Shown: in pieces, positions 1 through 7,228 of the stretch
Position numbering within the stretch: the stretch's first letter is position 1
Layout of the letters: each line of letters begins with the position of its first letter
Assembly (NCBI GenBank): GCA_021819825.1
Contig: JAKAEZ010000021.1
Coordinates: 1 to 38,972, forward strand
Length of the DNA stretch: 38,972 nucleotides
Direction of reading: 5' to 3'
Source: Planctomycetota bacterium
GTDB lineage: Bacteria; Planctomycetota; Phycisphaerae; WQYP01
The notes under the pieces: generated by a model
Database searches by the model: none
What the model was told of the DNA's origin: nothing
The model's input: the letters and a program-made list of their open reading frames with translations, nothing else
Program-made: the position numbers and the translations under genes

Positions 1-108
1 GACGGGTTCGTAAGATGTTGCGGCCCTGCGTTCACCATGCCCGAGAGTAAACCACAAAATACGCGCCAGCGCAACTCTCGCAAATGCGAATATTAAGACC
101 GGGTTATT

Positions 109-195
109 TTAGTTCCGGACGCCACTGGGGCGCGGGTGCCGCCAGCGCGGTGGACTCTCGCAAGATTCCCGACGATTTCCATCTAACACAACCAT
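109..195 (-). pseudogene. Broken 5' end of a paralogue of the 140-aa gene at 5533-5955
   Basis: The minus strand has an ATG at 195 preceded by AGGATAGCC. The intact gene at 5955 has the same arrangement (AGGATAGCA, then ATG GTT). The first codons read M-V-V-L-D-G-N, against M-V-T-L-N-G-K in the intact copy. After that the similarity is lost, and the frame stops after 28 residues. It sits directly downstream of the copy-A membrane protein, just as the intact gene follows the copy-B membrane protein, so I read it as the remnant of a third cassette gene. Confidence 0.5.
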
Positions 196-236
196 GGCTA
201 TCCTGTCAATTCCGCATCTACGTGCGGGCAAAGAAA

Positions 237-686
237 TCAGTGACTTCCTACGAGAACCCACTGGACGCGATTATCCCTGCCAAAGATGACCCCGTAACTG
301 AATCCGCACCACCTATACGGATCATCGTAATCGAAGGTTAGCGCCGAGTAGTTTTTATCCGGCGGTGTCGTTTCGAATCTCATGTCAGGCGTTCCCACTC
401 GAGAAATAACCTGATGGGGGGTTAGCCCTCCGAGGTTGGACAGGGTAAACTGCGGATTTGGGAACGCCCCCCAATAGAAGTACACAAGTGACAGGATAAC
501 GATGAGGGTTGCCGCCCACCGCCGCCAATATCCAAGCCTCCGGAGCTCTCCTCGTCGTCTACCTCTGCGAATCAGATAACAGATCCACGTCATCAAGAGA
601 ATTGCGATGACGATCGAGATTGTCCATCCAACCGTGGTCATCGTATATCTCTCCGAGTATCGTGTGCCGTCGTGTGCAACGTACAT
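237..686 (-). CDS. Small membrane protein, cassette copy A
   Basis: This 149-aa protein has two hydrophobic segments, at about residues 17-38 (TVGWTISIVIAILLMTWICY) and 58-72 (AATLIVILSLVYFYW). Between them is a very basic stretch (RRGRRRGELRR). The C-terminal half carries PNPQFTLSNL, GLTPHQVISRVGTP, a DYDDPYRW motif and a final RVQWVLVGSH. GLTPxQVIxRxGxP resembles the short helix motif of SmpA/BamE-like domains, but the match is too short to assign. The protein at 5997-6458 shares almost the whole C-terminal half. The start is ATG-TAC after GAAGGGATCTGTA; the paralogue has a near-identical leader. In this copy it follows the RHS tip and the 168-aa gene on the same strand. Function is unknown; an immunity or accessory role to the RHS tip is inference from position only. 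Confidence 0.7.
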   Translation of the reverse strand: MYVAHDGTRYSERYTMTTVGWTISIVIAILLMTWICYLIRRGRRRGELRRLGYWRRWAATLIVILSLVYFYWGAFPNPQFTLSNLGGLTPHQVISRVGTPDMRFETTPPDKNYSALTFDYDDPYRWCGFSYGVIFGRDNRVQWVLVGSH

Positions 687-912
687 TACAGATCCCTTCT
701 GTCAGTTTTGCGTGCAGGTTCATCCCGCCCGCTGCCCGCTCAACCCTGCCCCTGCAAGTATCCCCAGTGCCAAGATAGCGGTTTCCCCGGCCGCGCCTTG
801 CAGGGCTTGCAACCTTCAAATTCCTTAGGCGCTGGAACGCCCGCTGGATTCCCACGAGCCCCGGCACGATACCCGCTACGTTCGCGTTTCGCCTCCCTTT
901 TTCATGTACTAA

Positions 913-1419
913 TTACACTTTAATTCCTAAGCTCCGCAAACGGTTGCGTTGGCGGGCCGTGAGTGGTTTCCCAAAATCAGATCGCATCCTGCAATACCCG
1001 AGCAAGCGCTGGTCGTCGGCAGCCACGCGCAGCAATGCGAAGGCGGCTACAGAAAGTGCACCCGATTCCCTGCTGCCGATCTCATAACCTTCTGCGACCT
1101 TTGCCAATATACTGAGGCTCCTTTGTATTTTTCGTCGCGCTTGCCCAAGCCGTTGCGCTTCGCCGTTACCCCGCGCACCCATTGCCTTCGGCAGGCCGTA
1201 GGAGAATACGGATCTCTTCTCCAGTCGGCTCGGCCTCCCGGCACCACCGCTAGTTTCGAGCATTCGATAATCCGCATCCCGAACAATGGCATTTATCGCT
1301 ATTGCACCGCTCACTAGGGCGGTATATGCCCTGCTGCGGGCGGAGCATCTGCTGGCAATCTCTTCAAGAATTTCCAGAGTCGGCCCCTGCTTTTCGAAAA
1401 ATGGGTGCTCCGTCGCCAT
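913..1419 (-). CDS. Hypothetical protein, probably helical
   Basis: This is a 168-aa soluble protein I do not recognise. It starts at an ATG with GAGG seven bases upstream. Alanine-, arginine- and leucine-rich stretches (residues about 12-45, 90-115 and 118-140) suggest a mostly alpha-helical fold. There is no signal peptide or membrane segment. It is encoded 103 bp downstream of the RHS tip gene on the same strand, where cognate immunity genes usually sit in RHS toxin loci. That position is the only hint of function. The second cassette at 5.5-7 kb has no counterpart, so it was gained here or lost there. Confidence 0.55.
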   Translation of the reverse strand: MATEHPFFEKQGPTLEILEEIASRCSARSRAYTALVSGAIAINAIVRDADYRMLETSGGAGRPSRLEKRSVFSYGLPKAMGARGNGEAQRLGQARRKIQRSLSILAKVAEGYEIGSRESGALSVAAFALLRVAADDQRLLGYCRMRSDFGKPLTARQRNRLRSLGIKV

Positions 1420-1522
1420 AGCAATCCTCGTGAATGTGGAGGCGTATCCCTCCGAATGTTAATCAAACAGCCCCCGTCTATTTTGAAAATACAGGCGCAC
1501 GAGGCCGACCGGCATCGTCACT

Positions 1523-2314
1523 TCAAATTAGTGCTATTCCTATTATAACATCGATCACGACATCGCCTACAGTAAGGCCTTCGGTGGCAGCCTCGGCCCC
1601 TTCCGCGATATCAATGGCAGGCCCAAGCCACGGGCAATCAGCGGGTTCAAGGTTTTTAAGGCATTCGAGATACGCCTTATTACAGCCCTTCTCACACTCA
1701 ATGTAATAGCCCTTATTACGGCGGAACGGCCCTGGTGGGGGTCTATTCCAGCAATCGCTCACACAGTTGTTTAATTCGGAATCACAATCTGCTTCAGTGA
1801 GCGTCCCCGACGGATCCGTCGCCGCTCCGGCCCTTCCTCCGACATATCCATAAAGATTAATTCCGCCGGCGTAGTCGATTGGATCGCGCTGCAGCACCCG
1901 AGCCGCCACTCCGGTGGCCCGTCGGGATTTCGGCTCCTGCCTCAACGCCGTGCCAGGAATCGAGTCGTAGGTGCGATTGCGGACGTAATACAGTTCCGCT
2001 TCCGGATCGCTTAGGCCCGTCCCGATATCCGTTGAAACACGAGTGTTATCGGGATAGCCGCAGGAAACGATTTCGTTGGCACCGGCGCTTCGCTCAATGA
2101 CCAATGAGTAATGATCAATGAACAAATCATTGGATGTTCGGTGTTTCTGATCAGTGATCCGTGATCGTTGATCAATGATCTTCGACACGGAGGAACCAGA
2201 GGAACGCGGAGAGCGACGACTCGCCGGGATGGGGCGATCCGCCGATTTCTCAGATTGTCGCTTCCGGACTCCGGCGTCCCGTTCCTCCGTAAAATTGTCG
2301 TTCAACGCAACCAT
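1523..2314 (-). CDS. Orphan RHS-core C-terminal tip with cysteine-rich domain
   Basis: The 263-aa frame contains a recognisable RHS repeat-associated core: LYYVRNRTYD, then RVLQRDPIDYAGGINLYGYV, then ATDPSG. This is where RHS proteins switch to a variable toxin tip. The tip (about residues 175-263) has spaced cysteines (CDSELNNCVSDCW, then YIECEKGCNKAYLECL) and a hydrophobic glycine/isoleucine-rich C-terminus. The thousands of residues upstream in a full RHS protein are missing. The first 90 codons run through heptameric repeats also present in the second cassette, so the N-terminal part is probably not genuine protein and the true start is unclear. A palindromic 48-bp insertion interrupts the core in frame. 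It may be a silent tip module awaiting recombination, or a decaying gene. Confidence 0.65.
   Translation of the reverse strand: MVALNDNFTEERDAGVRKRQSEKSADRPIPASRRSPRSSGSSVSKIIDQRSRITDQKHRTSNDLFIDHYSLVIERSAGANEIVSCGYPDNTRVSTDIGTGLSDPEAELYYVRNRTYDSIPGTALRQEPKSRRATGVAARVLQRDPIDYAGGINLYGYVGGRAGAATDPSGTLTEADCDSELNNCVSDCWNRPPPGPFRRNKGYYIECEKGCNKAYLECLKNLEPADCPWLGPAIDIAEGAEAATEGLTVGDVVIDVIIGIALI
1901..1948. repeat. 48-bp palindromic insertion inside the RHS core
   Basis: RHS cores normally read YDPxxGRxxQRDP. Here YDSIPGT and RVLQRDP are separated by 16 extra residues (ALRQEPKSRRATGVAA), that is 48 bp in frame. The insert and its edge form a nested hairpin: GAGCCG (1900-1905) pairs with CGGCTC (1931-1936), and inside it GCCAC (1905-1909) pairs with GTGGC (1914-1918). 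The insertion keeps the frame open, like the protein-coding palindromic elements known from Rickettsia. Confidence 0.5.
2049..2154. repeat. 106-bp dispersed repeat, cassette copy A
   Basis: This segment matches 6696-6801 with about ten substitutions and no indels, including a fully identical run of over 40 bp from about 2092. Both copies lie at the same place relative to the RHS remnant and the shared GTTCAACGCAACCAT sequence (2300-2314 and 6911-6925). Confidence 0.85.
2095..2182. repeat. Degenerate heptamer arrays (CAATGAN and TGATCNN)
   Basis: Two phased 7-bp arrays are visible. At 2095-2122 the units are CAATGAC, CAATGAG, TAATGAT, CAATGAA. At 2148-2182 they are TGATCAG, TGATCCG, TGATCGT, TGATCAA, TGATCTT. 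In each array the first five bases are nearly fixed and the last two vary. They resemble the short tandemly repeated heptamers (STRR) described in cyanobacteria, but the sequence is different. Confidence 0.75.
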
Positions 2315-2375
2315 ATCATCGTCCGAAAGAGCGGGGCCTAAGTTGACCGATGAATTTTACCACTGGTGGCACGCT

Positions 2376-3359
2376 TTACAAACTGTCGCTTCCCGCGATT
2401 GCAGGATTGGTGCCCACTGGGTTCCCCGGTTCCGCTTGAATTGTGCCGCCATGCCCAAGCAGCAGGCATTGCACCACCCCCAGCACAAGAACAACCGCTG
2501 CGTTAACGCCCATGGAGGCCAGAGTTGCTGCCAACACATAGGGCGTGTGAATCGCGCCAAGCTGGCTGAATGGAATCGTGAAAATGCCCAGCGGCACAGA
2601 CAAGATGGCTGCAGCGTAGAATGTAGGAAAACCCCATCGGGGCAAGGTTATAAAGAGTGCGCCGGAAAAGATTGCAAATACGCACCGGATAAATTGCACC
2701 TCCGCCATGAACGAGGCCGATCCCGGCGGAAGGTTTCCCGGCACGCCTGGCGGCACGCCCCCCTGCCAGAGACCAATGAGAGCGGCCGCCAATGTCCAAA
2801 TGCCAAACAGACGTAACGCGCCGGTTGTCCATCTTCGCGCCCTGCGTGAATTGCAAGTCAGCCAAGCCAATGGCCACCGCCCGTCCCTCAGGCGTTCCTG
2901 TTCTGGTGTCTGGTCGCAAAGAATGTTTTGGACAACGGCGAACAGCACGACCGCGCAGATGTCAACGGCCAGCATGTGGCCTAGCACACCGAGGGTGCGC
3001 GAGGGCAGGCCGGCTAATAAAGGCCATTCGAGCGGGAGGTGCGGCTGGGGCACCAGGGTGGAAATCAGAGTGGCCGCGTAGAAACCCGGAAAGCCCCAGG
3101 ATGGCATTATCAGGAAGAACGCCCCTGAAATCGCCGTCAACAACACTTCTCCCGCTGCGCTGGCAACAAGTACCCATTGGAGGCTGTCGCTGCCCCGCAT
3201 TCCCCAAACAAGTCCCGCCACCTCGTGTATGTCTAGCAACGCCGTCACTATACACCATGCCCCAAAGGCTCTGACAGCCAAGGCGAGCCACCAACGCAAA
3301 GCGGGCCTGGAAATTGGCCACGCGCCGGCCCGCGTGAGATATTTCGTGAGCACCTTCAT
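2376..3359 (-). CDS. Integral membrane protein with internal duplication
   Basis: This 327-aa protein is made of two similar halves. Half one (about residues 20-140) has RWWLALAVRAFGAWCIVTAL and SGAFFLIMPSWGFPGFYAAT. Half two (about 175-300) has RWTTGALRLFGIWTLAAAL and SGALFITLPRWGFPTFYAAA. Each half seems to carry about four membrane segments, giving roughly eight in all. I do not recognise the family. The start is an ATG preceded by GGAGAAATCTC, and the protein begins with a short basic region before the first segment. It lies alone between the two RHS cassettes, 470 bp downstream of the lipoprotein gene on the same strand. The duplicated layout is typical of small transporters or sensory membrane domains, but no substrate can be named. 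Confidence 0.75.
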   Translation of the reverse strand: MKVLTKYLTRAGAWPISRPALRWWLALAVRAFGAWCIVTALLDIHEVAGLVWGMRGSDSLQWVLVASAAGEVLLTAISGAFFLIMPSWGFPGFYAATLISTLVPQPHLPLEWPLLAGLPSRTLGVLGHMLAVDICAVVLFAVVQNILCDQTPEQERLRDGRWPLAWLTCNSRRARRWTTGALRLFGIWTLAAALIGLWQGGVPPGVPGNLPPGSASFMAEVQFIRCVFAIFSGALFITLPRWGFPTFYAAAILSVPLGIFTIPFSQLGAIHTPYVLAATLASMGVNAAVVLVLGVVQCLLLGHGGTIQAEPGNPVGTNPAIAGSDSL

Positions 3360-3832
3360 GAGATTTCTCCGCCAGACCCTCCGGCTTTAAACCGCCGGCA
3401 GGCATGGTTGCCCGCGCGTTCGAGACAATCGGCAACCCCGTTCGGACACGCTGCTATCCCGCGTAAGCGTTCGTCAACACCTTTTAGCTTTGCAGTTCAA
3501 GCTATTGACCGACGCGTCCATTTTGCCTTCCAGAAAACAGCCCGTCCGAGATTGATCCTCACATTGTACCACCACCCGCACTTTTGCAAACCGCGCCACA
3601 CCACCGAAGCCGGCAAACAAAAAAACGCCCGCCCCGGATTGTGCCTCAGCCGGTGGTATGCCAAGCTCCGGCGGCGTCGTTTCCTCCACCTCCGCCGGAA
3701 GGTGTCCCTCGATTGGAACGGCCTTTACCCCGATGGCCTTCGGGATACTTTTGCTTTTCGGAACACTCCGCCTTTGCACGGCGCACTTGGGCCACTACAG
3801 CCAGCACAGGGGCGGAAGTTAATAGCAGCAAT
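3360..3832. other. Intergenic region, one possible small ORF
   Basis: No convincing gene is seen. On the minus strand a 61-codon frame (3646-3831) opens with TTG just after the lipoprotein stop, behind AGGAGG, and begins with a hydrophobic LLLTSAPVLAVVA stretch. The rest is glycine- and arginine-rich low-complexity sequence. I would not annotate it without expression evidence. Confidence 0.35.
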
Positions 3833-5530
3833 TTACCTCGACCTCCTGCTCAGAAGGCGAATGCGAAAATGCCCGTCTGGAAAATCAATCACGAACACCC
3901 GCGCATTTGGGTGGGATACGAACGCGCCCACATTCTTCAGTGACAACCCTTCCTCGGCCGTCTCATAAAGATAAAAGACGTCGGGCTTGACCACTGCCAT
4001 GCGATATACAGGCCCGACTCCCACCTCTGGATGCTTGAGAGACGCCGGTTGCGGAATGTCCAAGCTATCGTACAGTGGGGATACCTTCAGGAAGCGGTCA
4101 ACAGACACTATTGTCGTGTCGTAATCTCCCGGTTTGGATCGGATTACAAGTACACGATTTCCATATGATTTTATGGGCGAAGTGATAAACACGTAACATC
4201 CGCCGTCGAGGGCGTGTTTGCTGAACGCCGTCCTCCCCGCGGCGACGGAAGGATATCCGGCGGTGTTGCCCCGATCGGAACTTTCCAAAAACCAGGTGCG
4301 GATTACGAAATCGAGTGGAGTTCCATTGGAACCCATTTGCCTGTTCAGTCGAATAAGCCTGTTACCGAGGCGTAGCTGCTCCATTTTTTGCACTTCACGA
4401 AAATCTGCCAATTCTCGGTTTAGGGCAATATCGGTAGCAATAAGTAGTGGAATCTGAGAAGGCTTGACTTTTGCGGGGGCTTTTTTCTGTTCACCAATCC
4501 TACGAGGAGGCAGCGATAAAGAAATTCCACGAACGAGATTTTCACATCTTTTTAGAGCCCGGGCGTATGCCAGTGATCCCGTTAGGTACCAGTAATGGAT
4601 ATAAATCCGCCCACGGAATGTTCCATTCGGACCAAACAGTGAAATATTGGCCAATTCCCCTTTCTTGTGTCGTGGCGATATTCCAATAAGTGCATAGACA
4701 TGGCCATTGAAGAAGCAATCAACTGCGGATCCTAAGCCATATTCCTTTTTATCCAGTTTATGAAATATACGCTCGAACAACCTCGTTTGCCAGTCCTGCG
4801 GATTTGTGGTCCGTGATCCGAGCAACGCGAAAAAGTCCATGGGCGTTGAGTTTGCCCAGCCGATTGCCCGAACCAGATCAGGCTCCGTAGAGGGCAATAT
4901 TTGCTTACGAGATTCACTACGGACTGATCCGGTACGGCGTGGGGACCCTTTCGTTTCGCAACACCGAAGCGATACCCTAGGAACTTCAACCTGCATTTGG
5001 AACGTAATTGGAAAGGGATTACCAGGTGACTCACCTGGTAACGTATCGACTTGGCATATTGCCTCGGTAGCATTTTGCGGATGCAGCCCTATATACCAAC
5101 CCGATGGCATGACGATATTAATTCCACCAAATTGCACCAATCGCTTTCCGTGAAAATATTTTATCCAGTGATATTGAATTCTTTCCCACATTTGTGGAGT
5201 GAATTGAAATATGGAATCTTTCAGTGATTCGCCTAGCGGATATGATCTCGTACCATACCGTTTGACAAGTAGAGGATAATCCTCGCGAAGGAATCGCGCC
5301 GCGCGGGAACAAACCGGGCCCGGCACATTTCGCGTCGCTTTCAGATTGGCTGCCCCTCGTTTTGCACCAACGATAGGCCGCCGGGCAGTCGAACTGAGTC
5401 TTGCACTTGATCGTGCTGGGCTTACCGACGATTCTGGTGCTGCGCACGCTGCCAGACATACTGCAATCCATAAGCCCAGGAGTGCCACCTGGAACCACGA
5501 TTTGGCCGCAGGCTTGGTCGTCGCCTTCAT
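3833..5530 (-). CDS. Hypothetical secreted lipoprotein, 565 aa
   Basis: The N-terminus is a lipoprotein signal: basic residues, the hydrophobic core FQVALLGLWIAVCLAAC with Cys29 as the lipidation site, then a serine/alanine linker. The mature part (about residues 70-565) matches no family I can name. Aromatic-rich regions such as MPSGWYIGLHPQNATEAICQ and RIYIHYWYLTGSLAYA suggest a globular exported domain. A repeated DTTIVSVDRF/ARVFVIDF type of strand near the C-terminus suggests beta structure. It starts 2 bp after the stop of the 140-aa gene, behind GGAG, so the two are co-transcribed and probably translationally coupled. Together with the membrane protein at 5997-6458 they form a three-gene operon. 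Confidence 0.75.
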   Translation of the reverse strand: MKATTKPAAKSWFQVALLGLWIAVCLAACAAPESSVSPARSSARLSSTARRPIVGAKRGAANLKATRNVPGPVCSRAARFLREDYPLLVKRYGTRSYPLGESLKDSIFQFTPQMWERIQYHWIKYFHGKRLVQFGGINIVMPSGWYIGLHPQNATEAICQVDTLPGESPGNPFPITFQMQVEVPRVSLRCCETKGSPRRTGSVRSESRKQILPSTEPDLVRAIGWANSTPMDFFALLGSRTTNPQDWQTRLFERIFHKLDKKEYGLGSAVDCFFNGHVYALIGISPRHKKGELANISLFGPNGTFRGRIYIHYWYLTGSLAYARALKRCENLVRGISLSLPPRRIGEQKKAPAKVKPSQIPLLIATDIALNRELADFREVQKMEQLRLGNRLIRLNRQMGSNGTPLDFVIRTWFLESSDRGNTAGYPSVAAGRTAFSKHALDGGCYVFITSPIKSYGNRVLVIRSKPGDYDTTIVSVDRFLKVSPLYDSLDIPQPASLKHPEVGVGPVYRMAVVKPDVFYLYETAEEGLSLKNVGAFVSHPNARVFVIDFPDGHFRIRLLSRRSR

Positions 5531-5532
5531 AT

Positions 5533-5955
5533 CTACTCCAGTGTTACCTGAACGTTGGCAATATTCGTGTATTCAAAGTTGACGCCATGTTCTCTGATGA
5601 GCGTCCCGGTAACTTCCCGCGTGAATTGGTCAGCACTGCAATCGCAGTTAAAATCACCGCCACCAGCGGTTTGCTGGCACTTCCCCACGCTTCCCGTGAT
5701 CCTGGCCGCGAAGTGCTGCGTCAGGGGACAATAAAAAATCACCATGTCGGCATGGCAGTTTTTCTTTCCAGAATGCCCAGATTGAACGACAATAGTTTCG
5801 ACTTGTTGATGTGATTTTAGAGATTCATATTCTTTTTTAATTGCTTGCTCAATAACTGCCTTACCAAACTTTTTCGCGGGTGCGGTAACTGCATACTGTC
5901 CGTACCGCGCCTCTACAACCTTCTTCGTTCCAAGTTTTCCATTTAGTGTAACCAT
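5533..5955 (-). CDS. Hypothetical 140-aa cassette protein
   Basis: I chose the ATG at 5955 because AGGATAGCA precedes it and the broken paralogue at 195 preserves the same ATG and leader. The protein starts MVTLNGKLGTKKVVEARYGQ. It has a lysine-rich helical middle (KKFGKAVIEQAIKKEYESLK) and a C-terminal part with seven cysteines or histidines in a short stretch (SGHSGKKNCHADMVIFYC, then GKCQQ, then FNCDCSADQF). The cysteine spacing could bind metal or form disulphides. There is no signal peptide. It lies between the membrane protein and the lipoprotein in the copy-B cassette. Function is unknown. Confidence 0.65.
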   Translation of the reverse strand: MVTLNGKLGTKKVVEARYGQYAVTAPAKKFGKAVIEQAIKKEYESLKSHQQVETIVVQSGHSGKKNCHADMVIFYCPLTQHFAARITGSVGKCQQTAGGGDFNCDCSADQFTREVTGTLIREHGVNFEYTNIANVQVTLE

Positions 5956-5996
5956 TGCTATCCTGAAAAATCCGCCCATGTTTACGAGCGTAGACA

Positions 5997-6458
5997 TCAA
6001 TGGCTTCCAATAAGGACCCATTGGACGCGGTTATTCTTTCCAAAAATAACACTATAGCTGAATCCGCTCCAACGATACGGATCTTCATAATCGTAGGTCA
6101 GCGCCGACTGATCGGCGGTGCTCGGTGGTGCGCTGTAACGCTTGTCTGTCGGCGACCCCAAACGGGCAATCACTTGAGCCGGGGTTAATCCTTTAAGATT
6201 CGACAGCGTAAACTGCGGATTCGGAATCGCACCCCAGAAGAAGTACCACACCGCCAGCACGACCACGGGCACCGCAGGCCACCGTACCCAATAAGCAAAC
6301 CCTCGCAGTTCTCCTGGCCGAGTCCCTCGCCAAATCCAAAGGGTGATCCACGGTGCCAATACAACTGCGGATACGATCACGATGGTCAAAACGGGCACTC
6401 CGGGCGCACGGCCGGCTGCGTGCGGCGTATCGTCGGCTGTGAGATTTACGGTGTACAT
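5997..6458 (-). CDS. Small membrane protein, cassette copy B
   Basis: This 153-aa paralogue of the 237-686 protein has two membrane segments, at about residues 23-43 (PVLTIVIVSAVVLAPWITLW) and 58-75 (WPAVPVVVLAVWYFFWG). It shares PNPQFTLSNLKGLTPAQVIA, a DYEDPYRWSGFSYSVIFG stretch and the terminal RVQWVLIGSH. I start it at the ATG of 6458, preceded by GAAGGATCGTG, because the other copy also begins ATG-TAC after a similar leader; a GTG at 6461 is possible. The upstream RHS-remnant frame ends in TGATG overlapping this start. The C-terminal half is much better conserved between copies than the N-terminus, so the soluble domain is probably the functional part. The role is unknown. Confidence 0.7.
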   Translation of the reverse strand: MYTVNLTADDTPHAAGRAPGVPVLTIVIVSAVVLAPWITLWIWRGTRPGELRGFAYWVRWPAVPVVVLAVWYFFWGAIPNPQFTLSNLKGLTPAQVIARLGSPTDKRYSAPPSTADQSALTYDYEDPYRWSGFSYSVIFGKNNRVQWVLIGSH

Positions 6459-6695
6459 CACGATCCTTCGTTACGTTCCCGCAGGCCAGACAACGCGTGC
6501 TGCAGGTTCGGAATGCGCCCGTCAATCACATCCGAATAAATAGTCCCAGTGCCAACACAAACGGGTATTTGGTCGCGCGCTGCACGGTTCGCAGCCCTTA
6601 AATTCTTTTGGGGGCGGGACGATCGTCGGTTAATCGGGGTTGCCAAGCAGCGACATTGTGGCGAAGCGCCATCCAATCCGCGAAATCCCGGCCTG

Positions 6696-6801
6696 TCGGG
6701 ATAGCCACAGAAGATGGTTTCATTGGCACAGGCGCGTCGCTCAATGACCAATGAGTAATGATCAATGAACAAATCATTGGAAGTTCGGCGTTTCTGATCA
6801 G
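6696..6801. repeat. 106-bp dispersed repeat, cassette copy B
   Basis: This is the second copy of the 2049-2154 repeat, about 91% identical by hand alignment with no indels. The two lie 4.6 kb apart in direct orientation and could support deletion of everything between them. Confidence 0.85.
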
Positions 6802-6829
6802 TGATCAGTGTTCCTTGATCGGTGGTGTT
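6742..6829. repeat. Degenerate heptamer arrays, copy B
   Basis: At 6742-6769 the units are CAATGAC, CAATGAG, TAATGAT, CAATGAA, identical to copy A. At 6795-6829 they are TGATCAG, TGATCAG, TGTTCCT, TGATCGG, TGGTGTT. The second array has drifted more than in copy A but keeps the 7-bp phase. Confidence 0.7.
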
Positions 6830-6852
6830 CACCCCGGATTCTTCCCCCCGCT

Positions 6853-6880
6853 GTAACCCGTAACCTGTAACCGGTAACCT
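6853..6880. repeat. Heptamer array (GTAACCN) x4
   Basis: Four perfect 7-bp units follow each other: GTAACCC, GTAACCT, GTAACCG, GTAACCT. Only the seventh base varies. Confidence 0.85.
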
Positions 6881-6991
6881 CGGCCTCGCGCCGGGATGGT
6901 GAAATTGTTCGTTCAACGCAACCATGGGCTGCTCGCCAATACACAATGGATTCGACGCCCGCATTCTAACCCCCCGCCCCCATCTACGGCA

Positions 6992-7228
6992 AATGCCCAA
7001 TGCCCAATGCTTTCCCTCGTTGTTCATTAACCGCGGCGGTAATATGCTCTACTGCTCAACTCTCTCCTGATCAACTGCTCTGCGGCGAAAGCCGCCGCCT
7101 CGTCACCAAGCCCACTGCCATTACTGACCAATACTGTTATGACTGCCAATATTGACTAATACTCACCAATACCGCCAATACTGTAAAAGGCGAGACTAAC
7201 TCCTGTAAATCCGTACAACTCCTCGCTA
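6992..7228. repeat. Patch of further short degenerate repeats
   Basis: At 6992-7010 AATGCCC is repeated 2.7 times in a 7-bp phase. From about 7110 to 7190 a looser 9-10-bp motif (CCAATATTGA, CTAATACTCA, CCAATACCG, CCAATACTG) recurs. No gene is seen between the RHS remnant and the stop of the Tim44-like gene at 7229. Confidence 0.6.

Larger units (their letters stand above)
6458..6925 (-). pseudogene. RHS-tip remnant, cassette copy B
   Basis: The frame begins MVALNEQF, like MVALNDNF of the RHS-tip frame at 2314. It passes through the same heptamer-encoded stretch (RTSNDLFIDHYSLVIER) and keeps the CGYPD residues. After that the copies differ: the RHS core motifs (YYVRNR, QRDPI) are absent, replaced by about 80 unrelated codons ending at a TGATG that overlaps the membrane-protein start. 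I take this as the scar of an RHS tip that was deleted or swapped. Whether any of it is translated is doubtful. Confidence 0.5.

Noticed and set aside
559-867. 102-codon minus-strand frame overlapping the copy-A membrane protein
   Set aside because: It overlaps the better-supported membrane-protein gene and has no family features; a few bases of its upstream part match the copy-B leader, which is noted as shared leader DNA rather than a gene.
1047-1317. Open frames opposite and overlapping the 168-aa gene
   Set aside because: They are shadows of that gene without start signals.
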